Positions 11,112 through 22,029 of a stretch of DNA of 64,000 nt are shown here, one piece after another (within the stretch, counting starts at the first letter, position 1; every line of letters starts with the position of its first letter). Position numbers and translations under genes: made by a program. The stretch is from Polyodon spathula (Eukaryota > Chordata > Actinopteri > Acipenseriformes > Polyodontidae). A model generated the notes under the pieces. That model did not search any database. It was not told where the DNA came from and saw only the letters and a list, made by a program, of their open reading frames with translations. Where the stretch lies: NCBI RefSeq assembly GCF_017654505.1, contig NC_054538.1:47570489-47634488 (forward strand), read 5' to 3'.

Positions 11112-12090
11112 TATTTAGTATTTGACTTGTATGCTTAATATACAACACTTGCACATTTTAATATATAATGTGTGCACATTTGTTATTTAATTTTTGTTAT
11201 TTTTCACCACCCATAGATGTTCAACAAACAGAGAGTATAAAGAAGTTTGGATCAGAATCCAATATCATCGCTTACAAAAAACTTACTGCAAGTATACTTG
11301 TGCCAGAATTGTCTGGTTTTAGTATACTATTGGTATCATTATTCTAACCTATTCTGGCACATGTATACAACACATACTATATATATCAGCACGTACCACA
11401 GACCCGAGTTTGAAGAGCACCCTTTCGTGCACTGGACGTGGGAATACAATTGTTGTTTTTTGCTTTTGAGTGTGAACGCTCGCCGTGTACCCCCCAATAC
11501 CATTGCTGGTAGAGGGGCGGCTTTAAAATTTTTTTTTTAAATAATGCAACGTAGTTCTCAAATATTGGACATTTCTTATTGTATCTTACTTCCCTCTTGT
11601 CTCCTACTAGATATGCACCTCCAGATTCTGCCAAATACTTTTAGAAAACCAGGCGCAACTTCTGCCCTGGATCAAAAAGCTACAATGCTCTGCAACTGCC
11701 CGACTATGTGGATAACTATCAAAAAACTAGTATAAACTAACTAAAACACAAGACTGGGAAAAACAAGTGGAAATCTGGAAAAAGTATGGAACTTTTATGT
11801 TGAAAAAGTATATGAACCCTGCGATACTGCACCTATATTGAGTACAGAGTACTTTGTACAAATCACAGTACATAGGTCAATTATTGGCAACTTGACTTTT
11901 TTGGACAACCTAATGTCAACAATGGACTGCCCGAAAGGCAAGTACCATTACCAAAATTTCGTGAGCCCTGTACAGGGTTCGAAATTAGCACTCGCCCACC
12001 TGCCAAATGCGGGTTAATTTGGTCTGTGGCAGGTCAATTTCATACTTACATGGATCATTTTTTGTGTTTTGCTTGGTTTGGCTTGTTTAA

Positions 12091-12790
12091 CACTAGAACC
12101 GCTGAGATTTCGGACTACATACAACTGCCGTACTTGCAAAATGTGTGGTTCCATTTTAAAATGGCTTCGATATGAAAATGAAAAAACAAACTTGCTTTTA
12201 TTTTTTTCAAAAAGAGCACATATACATAAACATGAAAAACTGTAATAAAATACTTTATGCAATAAACTTCTGTGTAAACAAGTGTAGAAAGCTCTATGCA
12301 CATATAAAATTATAAAACATTAATAACTAGTTATAAAAATAACATTAAACAAAAATATAACATAACTTATGCAACGTGAAAGCGCTTGCGTGAAACAGCA
12401 AAGACTCTGTCTGTCTGTTCAGAGTTCTACTACAGCTTTCTAAGTACAATTCACACAGAAAACACGCTTTTCAACTGTGCCACAAACAGCCTTTTCACAA
12501 CGGACGCAGACATCAAAAGTTTTTATTGCATTTAGCAACCTGACATTATCTTTTATTCCGTGTGCCAGTGGGTGCAGCGCTGGTTGAAGGTTGAGGGGCA
12601 TTTGTCAGCTGGCTTTCATGTCTCATCAAAATGATTCTGCCGTAGCTCCAGGGCTAGCTGCAAAATGAAGTCCCTTAGAGTGACTGTGTTGCCGGTGCAT
12701 TCCTTGCATAAAACAAGTAAAATGCAAGAGTCTCTGGCTTTCGTTTAGTATCAGTCCCAATGGTCACTGATTTGTTCAGAGAGCTTAGAA
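12091..12790 (-). pseudogene. piggyBac transposase C-terminal remnant
   Basis: On the minus strand, 12621-12690 encodes TLRDFILQLALELRQN, typical of the region before the piggyBac C-terminal zinc domain. 12455-12545 encodes a cysteine-rich module reading CVRCEKAVCG then RVFCVNC, the Cys-rich chromatin-binding finger at the end of piggyBac transposases. A candidate terminal repeat, CACTAGAACCGC (12091-12102), sits right after TTAA (12087-12090) at the element's 3' side. Stops interrupt the frame and the catalytic Asp region is missing, so it is a 5'-truncated pseudogene. It differs from the 4211-4764 MITE family by its terminal sequence. Confidence 0.7.
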
Positions 12791-12946
12791 TAAGAATTCA
12801 GGGTAGCACAGTCATTCTGTCATTCTGCCTGAGAAGTGTAATGGAGTGCAGGGGGGCTCGCACGGCTTGAGTGTTGGTGATTCAGAAGACAGGAAGATGA
12901 GAAAAAAGTAGCATAGCTATTTCACGCTGTATTGTGATTCAATGTA

Positions 12947-14095
12947 CAGTGCTGTGAAAAAGTATTTGCCCCCCCCATCTGATTTTCTGCATTTTCAGAG
13001 TCAGAGCCATATTGTCCAAATGGAGAAAGTTTGGGACAGTAGTGAATCTTCCCAGGAGTGGCCGTCCTGCCAATCTCTCCAAGAGCAAGTCGTAAAATCG
13101 TCCAGGAAGTCACAAAGAACCCTAGAACAACATCCAGGGATCTGCAGGCCTCTCTCACCTCGGCTAAGGTCAGTGTTCATGACTCCACCATCAGAAAGAC
13201 ACTGGGCAAAAATGGGATTCATGGTAGAGTAGCAAGGCAAAAACCACTGCTCACTAAGAAGAACATGAATGCTTGTCTCAAGTTTGCCAAAAAAGCATCT
13301 GGATGATCCTCAAGAACAATGTTCTGGAACAATTTTCTATGGACAGATAAGTCAAAAGTGGAACTTTTTGGTCAACATGGGCCTTGTTATGTCTGGCGAA
13401 AACCAAACACTGCATTCCAAAATTAAGAACCTCATACCAAAGGTCAAGCATGATGGTGGTAGTTTCATGATTTGGGGATGCTTTGCTGCATCAGGACCTG
13501 GACAACTTGCCATCGTTGAAGGAACCATGAATTCTGCTCTGTATCAGAGAATTCTACAGGAGAATGTCAGGCCATCCGTCCGTGAGCTGAAGCTGATGCG
13601 CAGCTGGGTCATGCAGCAAGACAATGATCCAAAACAAACAAGCCTACAGAAATTTAAAGTTTTGGAATGGCCTACGCAAAGTTCAGACATAAGACCTAAA
13701 CCCCATTGAGATGTTGTGGCAGGACCTGAAACTAGCAGTTTATGCTCGAAAACCCACAAATGTCACGGAGTTGAAGCAGTTCTGCATTAAAGAGTGGGCC
13801 AAAATCCCTCCACGGCGCTGTAGGAGACTGATCAAAAACTACAGGAAGCATTTGGTTACAGTTATTGCTGCTAAAAGTGGCGTAACCAGTTATTGAGTCT
13901 AAGGGGGCGATTACTTTTTCACACGGGGTATTGGGTGTTGCATAACCAATAAATAAGTAGCAAATAGAACAAAATGTTGTTCACGCAGGGTCCCTTTTAT
14001 TTAAAATTAGATTTTGGTTGAAGATCTGAAAAGTGTCAGAAATATGCAAAAATGCAGAAAATCAGACAGGGGGCAAATACTTTTTCACGGTACTG
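12947..14095 (+). mobile_element. Tc1-like DNA transposon
   Basis: Inverted termini: CAGTGCTGTGAAAAAGTATT at the left and, read inward from the right, CAGTACCGTGAAAAAGTATT, both continuing into TTGCCCCC. They are flanked by TA at 12945-12946 and 14096-14097, the Tc1/mariner target duplication. It is 1149 bp long with a broken transposase inside. Confidence 0.92.
13010..13896 (+). pseudogene. Tc1-like transposase, frameshifted and N-terminally deleted
   Basis: Three consecutive frames make up the protein. 13058-13306 encodes the second helix-turn-helix part (SRKIVQEVTKNPRTTSRDLQ, then VSVHDSTIRKTL). 13307-13709 encodes the start of the DDE core, including the HDGGSFMIWGCFAASGPG block and the second Asp in QQDNDPKQT. 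13711-13896 encodes the end with the Glu helix (MLWQDLK) and RCRRLIKNYRKH. The N-terminal helix-turn-helix is missing, frameshifts separate the parts, and SPDLNPIE has decayed. It cannot encode an active enzyme. Confidence 0.88.
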
Positions 14096-14097
14096 TA

Positions 14098-15141
14098 TAA
14101 TAATGATCTGGTTCTCTCTTGCCTTTTTCACTGAATATAACTGATTTCACTGAATTAATAGAGAATAAAAACATACCAAAGATAACTACCTAGCCTAAGT
14201 TTAATTAATCATTTTTGTAATCTACCAGCGGCTTCTGTTGTATATACATTGCTGATAGTGCAGATTGTGGGTCAAACCAAGTCGTATGAAGAATGCCTTT
14301 TAATTTGTTTGTTGTTTAAACCATTTAAATGCAAAACCATAACAAAACATACAGGTTTTTTTTTTTTTAATGTATTATTTGCCCTGCGCTTGCCTTTAAT
14401 TATTTTTTCTGTGCATACTACTACTTTGTATATAATGCAGAATATGTGACGTACGTACAATACTCTTTCAAATAAACGTGTTATGATTTTGAATTCGTAA
14501 TGCCAGTATTATTGTCATTGCTTGCGCCCCGGCACCTCTTTCTTTACAAATTAAGGAATGCCAAATGAAAATATATCCCTGAATAAGATTTCCGTTTGAA
14601 ACTTACAAAGTTTACCGGTAGCCCTAACCCCCCCACAACAGAAATGTCAAAATACAGAACCATTTACTTTACCTTTACAAGAAAGGAGAGCTGCATCTTT
14701 GCCATAATAACCCACTATTTTCTTTAATGACGTTTCAACCTGTGTCACCTGATCTGAGAGCTATGAGGAAAAAAACAGTGATAAGTGACCTGAATCTCCC
14801 TGCAAAATAAAACCCACTTTGATTTAAGTGCACTGTGTGTGTAACACATATCAAATAGGCTACGAAATAGTAAAACAAATATTTTAATGAAACACAGAAG
14901 GTCTCAAATGGTTCAACTTGTATTGGCACATTACAATAATGTAAAATGTAATTTATTAAAGCATATTGGTAAACAACGTCTTGCACATCTGACAGTTGTA
15001 AAGTTACAAAAAATATATATTTCTGTACACCGATTATTATTATTTTTATATAACAAGTTGAGAGCACAAAAGTCCACAACAGTTTGCCGTTACTATGATT
15101 TACAGGTTTACTGTATAACTTTATTCCATGAAAAGTGTGAT
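14098..15141. other. AT-rich spacer, no gene recognised
   Basis: Nothing supported on either strand. The open frames of about 110 codons at 14735-15207 overlap on opposite strands and have no recognisable domain. Confidence 0.4.
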
Positions 15142-15353
15142 AAGAACATAAGAACGTTTACAAACGAGAGGAGGCCATTTGGCCCATCTTGCTCGTTTGG
15201 TTGTTAGTAGCTTATTGATCCCAGAATCTCAAACAGCTTCTTGAAGGATCCCAGGGTGTCAGCTTCAACAGCATTACTGGGGAGTTGATTCCAGACTCTC
15301 ACAATTATCTATGTAAAAAAGTGCCTCTTATTTTGTGTTCTGAATGCCCCTTT

Positions 15354-15762
15354 GTCTTCCCAGCGACAGCGAGTTGAAGCGACAGCGAGTGGGAGAAGTA
15401 CAGGCGTGGAAAAGTACAGAGCAGTTTAGAAGCAGTAAGGAGAAATTGCATCTTTAATTGTTTTAATCAGAAAACACAGGACATTGGGGAAACACAGCAG
15501 TAGCTCAAAGTCAAACAGCCACGTGTGTTTTTGTGATAACAAACAAGCTGAAACTCGGAGCAGCTGATTCAAATTCAGCGCCGTTCTGAGACACGGGCAA
15601 GGGAGGAGCCAACAGCACAGCAGAACAACACAGTTAAACGAGGCAGTCTTCTCAGCGACACTGGGAGAAGTACAGGCGTGGAAAAGGACAGAGCAGTTTA
15701 GAAGCAGTTTGAAAGCAGGTTGACAGCTGCAGAAGAAACTAAACTTCAAAAAAAAATAAAAA
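15354..15762 (+). promoter_or_regulatory. CR1 5' UTR with duplicated promoter-like module
   Basis: Contains two copies of a ~60-bp module built on GGGAGAAGTACAGGCGTGGAAAAG (15391-15432 and 15667-15712), about 280 bp apart. The same duplication occurs in copy G at 58535-58625 and 58829-58918. Tandem 5' UTR monomers are known to carry the internal promoter in some LINEs; here that role is inferred from arrangement only. Confidence 0.6.
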
Positions 15763-16814
15763 ATGCTCAACATGGTCTTCAAGCCAGTAATCTGTGACAC
15801 CTGCTTGATGTGGGAAATCCGAGAAAACCCAGCGGAGCTAAACCAAGTGTGCGTAAAGTGCCGAGCAATCCAGGACTTGCATAAACTAGTAAGTATGCTA
15901 GAAATGAAGCTGGAAGAAGTGCGACAGCAACAGGATCTTGAGGAACTGGCACACCCACAATTCATGGAAGTCTGCATCACCCTAACATACTGAAAGTCAC
16001 CAGGGAGATAGAAGGTCAGAACAGCTGGGTTCAGGTAGGCAGAAGCAGGGAAAAAAAGAAACTTCCTCAAACACAACCACCAGAAATCAAAACAACCAAC
16101 AGATTTGAGTCACTTCAGAATTTTGATGAGCAGAACCAACAACAAGAGAACGAAAGGAACAACATCCAGGACCCTATTGACAGTGGTGACCAGACAGCAA
16201 AAAAAAGGGAGGTCATGATTGTTGGGGACTCCATATTGAGAAACACAGCAAGTTCAATTTGCAGTTTGGACCCCCTTACTACAACAGTGTGCTGCCTTCC
16301 GGGAGCCTCGGTGAAGCACATCACTGAGAATGTGGACAGGCTCCTAGAACAAACAGGAGACGACCCGGTAGTAGTCATCCACATCGGTAAAAACAACATT
16401 GGAAGAGACAGCCCAAAATCCCTGCAAAACAAATTCAGAGAGCTAGGAAGGAAATTAAAAGAGAAAACCAAAACTGTGGTATTTTCTGGTATACTACCAG
16501 CACCTTGCAAAGGACCATATGAGGGAGAAATCAACAGAACAACAGAAGGGAGACCGCATCAAAACAAGAACAACAACTCAGGTAAGACAACCATTAAATG
16601 TATTTATCTAAATGCTAGAAGTATCAGAAACAAAATTCTAGAACTTGAAGCTAATGCACTAACAGGTAACTATGATGTGATAGGTGTTACTGATACTTGG
16701 TTGCCTGAGAGTGATGGGGATGAATATAATATTTGTGGGTATACACTGTATAGGAAAGACAGGCAGGACAGAAGAGGAGGAGGGGTAGCGCTATACATAA
16801 GAAAACAGTCTTGA
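15763..16814 (+). pseudogene. CR1 ORF1, deleted and fused in frame to the ORF2 endonuclease
   Basis: 15763-15993 begins MLNMVFKPVICDTCLMW and carries the N-terminal Cys pairs (CDTC and CVKC, a zinc-binding candidate) and the coiled coil. It stops early after a frameshift. The esterase resumes at 16215 (MIVGDSIL, with GTNN changed to GKNN). At 16519 a deletion joins the end of the esterase (LPAPCKGPY) directly to the ORF2 leader (GEINRTTEGR). The frame continues into the endonuclease start (TTIKCIYLNARSIRNK, then DTWLPESDGDEYN) until a stop at 16814. The DELHLN catalytic block is lost in the deletion. Confidence 0.8.
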
Positions 16815-18677
16815 AGCCCAGGTGTTAAACCTGGACAAAGAAAATAAAGCCGAATCAATATGGGTCAGAATAACGGACAAAAATTCAAAGGGCATAATAA
16901 TAGGAGCATGCTAAAGATCGCCAGATTAAGACGGTGAGCACAATAATCTGTTATACAATGACATTAGAAACGCATGTAGCAAAGGAGAAGCCATACTAAT
17001 GGGGGATTTCAACTTCCCCCATATAAAATGGGAAAACCCGGTGGGTAGCACGAAGGATGAAATTGAAATGGTGGAAATGACAAATGACTGCTTCCTAACA
17101 CAATTTGTCAAGGCACCGACTAGAGGGGAGGCATGCCTTGATATGTCTTTTCAAATAACGAAGACAGAATAACTAAAACAGAGGTCAGAACCACCGGCAA
17201 ACTCAGACCACAACATGGTCTCATTTGAAGTGTTTTTTAAAACCCCAAAAGTAATGACTAAAGCTAAGGTTTACAATTTTAGAAAAGCAAACTATGAAGG
17301 TATGAAACAGAGACTAACAGAAGTAGATTGGAGTAAAATAGAGAAAACACCCACAGAAGAAGGATGGTTGTTCTTCAAAAATGTAGTACTAGAGGTGCAA
17401 AACAATTACATCCCTAAAGTAGACAAGTCTAAATGTAAAACTAAATAAACAAAATGGTGTAATAGATCAATTAAAAAAATAAGGCACTTTACAGAGCATT
17501 AAAAAGGACCAAAAAGAAAGTACGCAGAAAGAGTACACGGAACTGCAAACGCAAGTCAAAAAGTAAGTTAGAAGGCCAAGAGAGAAATAGAAATGAACAT
17601 TGCTAAGGGGGCTAAAACCAATTCCACAATGTTTTTCCAATATTACAACAGCAAGAGAACATTCAAAGAGGAGATTAAATGTTTAAGAGATACAAATGGC
17701 AAAATCGTAGAGGAAGAAATAGCAAACATATTAAATTAATACTTTTCACAAGTTTAAAGGGACTAGGAGCTCTTAAAATAAACAAATCCCCTGGGCCGGA
17801 TGAGATCCTCCCAGTAGTACTCAAAGAAATGAAAGAAGTAATTTACAAACCGCTAACCAAGATCATGCAGCAGTCTCTTGACACAGGGGTGATACCGACA
17901 GACTGGAAAATTGCAAACGTAATACCGATCCACAAAAAGGGAAACAAAACTGAACCAGGTAACTACAGACCAGTAAGCCTGACTTCTATTATATGCAAAC
18001 TTATGGAAACTATAATAAGATCCAAAATGGAAAATTACCTATATGGTAACAGGGTCCTGGGAGGCAGTCAACATGGTTTTAGGAAAGGGAGATCGTGTCT
18101 AACTAACTTGCTTGATTTTTTTGAGGATGCAACATCAATAATGGATAATTGCAAAGCATATGACATGGTTTATTTAGATTTCCAGAAAGCTTTTGACAAA
18201 GTCACGCACAAAAGATTAATTCTCAAACTGAACGCAGTTGGGATTCAAGGAAACACATGTACATGGATTAGGGAGTGGTTAACATGTAGAAAACAGAAAG
18301 TACTGATTAGAGGAAAAACCTCAGAATGGAGTGTGGTAACCAGCGGTGTACCACAGGGATCAGTATTAGGTCCTCTGCTATTCCTAATCTACATTAATGA
18401 TTTAGATTCTGGTATAGTAAGCAAACTTGTTAAATTTGCAGACGACACAAAAGTAGGAGGAGTGGCAAACACTGTTGTAGCAGCAAAGGTCATTCAAAAT
18501 GATCTAGACAAGATTCAGAACTGGGCAGACACATGGAAAATGACATTTAATAGAGAAAAGTGTAAGGTACTGCACGCAGGAAATAAAAATGTACATTATA
18601 AATATCATATGGAAGATACTGAAATTGGAGAAGGAATCTATGAAAAAGACCTAGGAGTTTTTGTTGGCTCAGAAAGA
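16815..18677 (+). pseudogene. CR1 ORF2 endonuclease-RT, broken
   Basis: Continues the endonuclease through several stops (16815-17450). It then has an open RT segment at 17679-18761 with KINKSPGPDEILP, NYRPVSLTS, GFRKGRSCLTNLL, VYLDFQKAFDKV, SGVPQGSVLGPLLF and the catalytic FADDTK. The final residues to 18761 come from flanking DNA after the LINE boundary at about 18677. Confidence 0.85.
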
Positions 18678-19539
18678 ATCGATGTTGTAAATCTCCCTCC
18701 CAACGAGAAAGGACGCCTTGTAAGGACAGTGGTACGCTGCCTCCTAGATGGGCAGCCTTGACGGTAGGTGACCATATTAGGGGGAGCGTGTAGTTTGCAC
18801 GTACCCAGAATGAATCCATTGCAATCAGCTGCGGGGCGTAGGATATTATCGTATATCGCGATATTAGAAAATGTGGATGTTTTTTTATAAATATATCGTC
18901 AATATCGTCACTAGTCCTAAAATAAACATAGCTAATAAGACGTTATAAAACATCCTTCATTCATACCATTCTGTGTTAAAACATTGTAGCACCCCAGAGA
19001 ACTTTGTGGAGGTTTAGAACAAGACCGCTGTTACTTTGTTCCTGGATGTTGTTTTCCCGGCTGCTGCTTGCCTGTGTGTGTGACATTGGGGGAGGGCGTG
19101 TCTTAGACTGGATACGTTATCCACATTCTGTGTGTTCGTTCGGGTATAACAAGCAGCAGAGGGAGTAAGAGAAAGCTTGAATGTTGGTGGTTGCAGCCAG
19201 CGTGAGTCCACTATTTATTCATTTATTTTTATTAACAATGCAATTTTACAAAAGAGACAGTATTGACAATGACATACAATACATATTATTATACACATGG
19301 TGCTCAGATACAGCATCTTTTAATGAATAGTATAAAATCGAGAAGAAAAAAAAATGCCAAAAACACACTTTGTTAATCTTTGTGTTTTCAAGTTGGTCTG
19401 TTGGTTTCTCGGAACAAACAAGGCATCAGGTCTGAAAAGAAGCGTGGGTTTTTTTGTGTGCGTGATAAAAATAGAAATGTTTTTGCAAAGGATTTTACAA
19501 ACAAAGCATGAGCTGGACATTATGTTCAAAGACGAAGGT

Positions 19540-19576
<37 letters not shown>

Positions 19577-19784
19577 TGACAAATCAAATGAGCGTGTTCT
19601 ATGGTAAAACACAAATGTGAAAAGATGAGAGACATTGTTGTCGAACAAGCCCGCCGCTAAGCACATGCAAACATGCAAGCTGTGTCCACTAAAAGCTCCG
19701 GGAATTTAAAAAAAAAAAAAAAAAACGCAGGAAGTGGTAGTGTTCGTGGGAAATTCATTCTCAGTGAGAGATTAGATGTACATA
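18678..19784. other. Unique-looking sequence between mobile elements
   Basis: No gene supported. 18842-18900 contains TATATCGCGATATT with surrounding ATATCG repeats. This is reminiscent of hAT-type termini seen in vertebrates, but no partner end or target duplication was found. 19540-19571 is a T-run of over 30 and 19709-19725 an A-run. Confidence 0.4.
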
Positions 19785-20513
19785 CAATACACCCTGTTGG
19801 GGTCCAAGCCTTTTGTTCATTATATCGAGGGGTTTGTTATAGCGAAAAGATAATCAAAATGAACGATACACTTAAGTTAATGTGATTGTGAATAAAATTA
19901 CATGTAAGTATACAGTCTTGTTATTACTCTATACACCTATCAAACATTTTCAACGGCATCAACGGTCGAAAACTGTATTTGCTCCTCCACTCACTGCGTC
20001 ATCTGTTCTTTTTATTTACTTTCAAAGCCGAATTCTAAAATTTACGTCATTAGCTATAAACAAAACTACCACATTGAGAGCACAGTGCATAGAAAAGGCG
20101 CACAAGCCAATCCATAAACTGTAACGATAATAATTACACATTTAAATAAACTAAAGAAATAATATATTCTTTTTTATATAATCAAAATATAACATTTTAA
20201 TTCAGCTCCTACACAGATCCTTAAGTTTGTTTTGTTTTTGTTTTTTATTTAATCAGTTTTGCTTTGCCGCGTGGTTGCTGCACAAGCCAAAAAACAAAGT
20301 GCTTTCTGACAACCTGTATTCATGACAGAGCTATGCCTACGTTACTCCTTTTTTTCAAACGATCAATATAGTTTCCAGATTTGTTGCAACATAAAATTAT
20401 GTTTGTTTCGGAGGCATAGTTACACACACATTCTTAAGACAAAAGAGTTGACTTCACTGTGAGGTGGCATGATCCCATGCGTATAGACTAGGATGTTGAC
20501 AGCGTGTGTATAT

Positions 20514-20863
20514 TGTAACAAAAATCCTTACACTGCAAGAATGAGCCTTCAGTCGATTTAGGGCCAAACCCGATATTTATTACACTAATAAATGATCAAA
20601 GATAATCTGCCAGTTGTTAACTAACAATTAACGGGTCGCTGTAGAACTATTCTGTCTCTGTTTATTCGCTTCTCTCTGCTTCACAACAAACACTCCCTGC
20701 TTTTAGACCCAGATAATCCCGCCTCATATCACTTCACAGCCAATCACCAGCAGCTCCTGTGGTCCATGACTGTCCCCCATAGGCTGTTCGACTGATGCGA
20801 CACACAGCCGCTCTTACTCCAAGAGTTCCTGCACTTCACAGACCTAACATAGCATACGCTACA
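20514..20863 (-). mobile_element. Probable solo LTR inside the pogo-like element
   Basis: The 350-bp unit begins TGTAACA and ends GCTACA, with ATAT on both sides (20510-20513 and 20864-20867) as a candidate 4-bp target duplication. Read on the minus strand it has LTR-like order: GATTGGCTG (CCAAT box), a TCTAAAAGC TATA-like site, then GCGAATAAACAG (poly-A signal) and a short tail to TTACA. No internal region or second LTR is present. Confidence 0.5.
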
Positions 20864-20871
20864 ATATAATC

Positions 20872-20872
<1 letters not shown>

Positions 20873-20908
<36 letters not shown>

Positions 20909-20909
20909 T
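20873..20909. repeat. (TTA)n microsatellite
   Basis: About twelve TTA units following a T-run. Confidence 0.9.
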
Positions 20910-21039
20910 GGGTCCATGGGTCAGGTTTGTTATAGCCGAAGGTTTGTTTTAATGAAGGGCGTTATAGCGAGGGTGCACTGTATTTCAAAATGTTCAACAA
21001 CTGACAGATAGGAGGACTGAGGAGACAGGAAGCTGCAGC

Positions 21040-21779
21040 CAGTGGCAAAGGAAGATGGGGCCCCACTGCAAGACTTTATTGTAGGCCCCCCTCCCCAAAT
21101 GTTAATTTAACTCTTATATAAACATTAAACACACCAAATCAAGTGTTCAATATTGAACTATATTTAATTGTCAGAATGTTAGCATCTATGAAACAGTACA
21201 TAAGAATGTTTTCTACTCGCCTACTTTATTTTGCGTACATCGTTACATCCAGCACTACACTATTTTATCCTAATAGGATTCCCCAATTCTGCAATCACGG
21301 AAATTACAGAATTCGCAATTCTGCACAAACATTTGCGGAAATTGTCTCACATAGGAAATGTTTTTGTTTTTTATTATTATTATTTTTAAATCAGAAATGC
21401 AGGCGTGTTGATTTCCTGTAGTTTATTTTGGTGCAGCAGCGCCCAACAGCTTCCATCTAAACTACAGGATGAATCGTGCACACAGAATAAAACTGCAGCT
21501 GTCTGTACTGAATATTACCCCAAAACCTTCCATGAAGACATGCCTTGTACCAGCCTTCGGGGGGGGGGGGGAAAGTTAAGATAATAAAGACAATAGCGAT
21601 ACCTGTCAAAATGAGGGAGGATACAATATGAATTACTGGCACCGCACATCGGCAGCTACAGTGATAACATCTGCAAATATAAATGCAAAGGATATTATCA
21701 TTGTTAAATAAATAAATAAATTTGAACCCCTCCGGGCCGCTCCGAGTGCGTGGGCCCATGTGCTATTGCTCCACCACTG
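21040..21779. mobile_element. hAT-like non-autonomous element
   Basis: Inverted ends CAGTGGCAAAGGAAGATGGG (left) and CAGTGGTGGAGCAATAGC (right, read inward), each soon followed by GGGCCC. The flanks are GCTGCAGC (21032-21039) and GCTGCATA (21780-21787), matching at 6 of 8 positions, as expected for an old hAT 8-bp target duplication. The 740-bp body has no transposase. It contains a 12-G run at 21560-21571. Confidence 0.7.
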
Positions 21780-22029
21780 GCTGCATATAGCTGATCACAA
21801 CCCTCACTGCACCTCACAGACAAGAACCATTATTGTTTATTTGTTATAAATAGATATGGATGTTTTGGGAGAAACATTATTTGGGCATCACTTTGTGCAT
21901 TGCACCACTCACCTCCTGGTCACATCATCCCAGCACTAATTTAAATAGTTTTAAATTGTAAAAAATGCTAGGTTTGTAGCAATAGAACAATTAAGTCAAA
22001 CTAAAATGTTATCAAATTTGAAAGATTCC

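Larger units (their letters stand above)
10012..11970. mobile_element. Possible hAT-like DNA element, ends only
   Basis: The left end, CAGGAGGGCTCGCAAAAT (10012-10029), and the right end, read inverted from 11970 as CAGGGCTCACGAAATTT, are similar. Each is followed inward by a CGGGCA/TGCCCG-containing palindrome and a GGTTGTCC/GGACAACC block. The ends resemble hAT termini that begin CAGGG. No 8-bp target duplication is evident (tatatata against tacagggt), no transposase is visible, and unrelated fragments sit inside. Tentative. Confidence 0.35.
15142..18677 (-). mobile_element. CR1-type LINE copy B with 5' inversion (twin-priming structure)
   Basis: On the minus strand, 15353-15142 is the last ~210 nt of the CR1 family, ending in the AAGAACATAAG tail (15142-15152) common to the family. 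At 15353/15354 it joins the 5' UTR in the opposite orientation. From there 15354-18677 runs on the plus strand through the 5' UTR, ORF1 and ORF2 and stops just after the sequence encoding VFVGSE. Read from the 3' end this is [inverted 5' segment]-[sense 3' segment], with about 420 nt of ORF2 missing at the joint. Twin priming produces exactly this arrangement. No clear target duplication was found. Confidence 0.8.
19785..20980. mobile_element. pogo/Tigger-like non-autonomous element
   Basis: The left end, CAATACACCC (19785), and the right end, read inward as CAGTGCACCCTCGCTATAAC, sit between TA dinucleotides (19783-19784 and 20981-20982). Both are followed inward by GGTCC and TTATAGCG-type blocks. 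The terminus resembles pogo/Tigger elements of the Tc1/mariner superfamily. No transposase is visible. A probable solo LTR is inserted at 20514-20863. A loose terminal fragment of the same family lies at 11040-11111. Confidence 0.55.

Noticed and set aside
18842..18900. hAT terminus (ATATCGCGATATT motif)
   Set aside because: No second end or target duplication found, so it is left as a note in the spacer entry.
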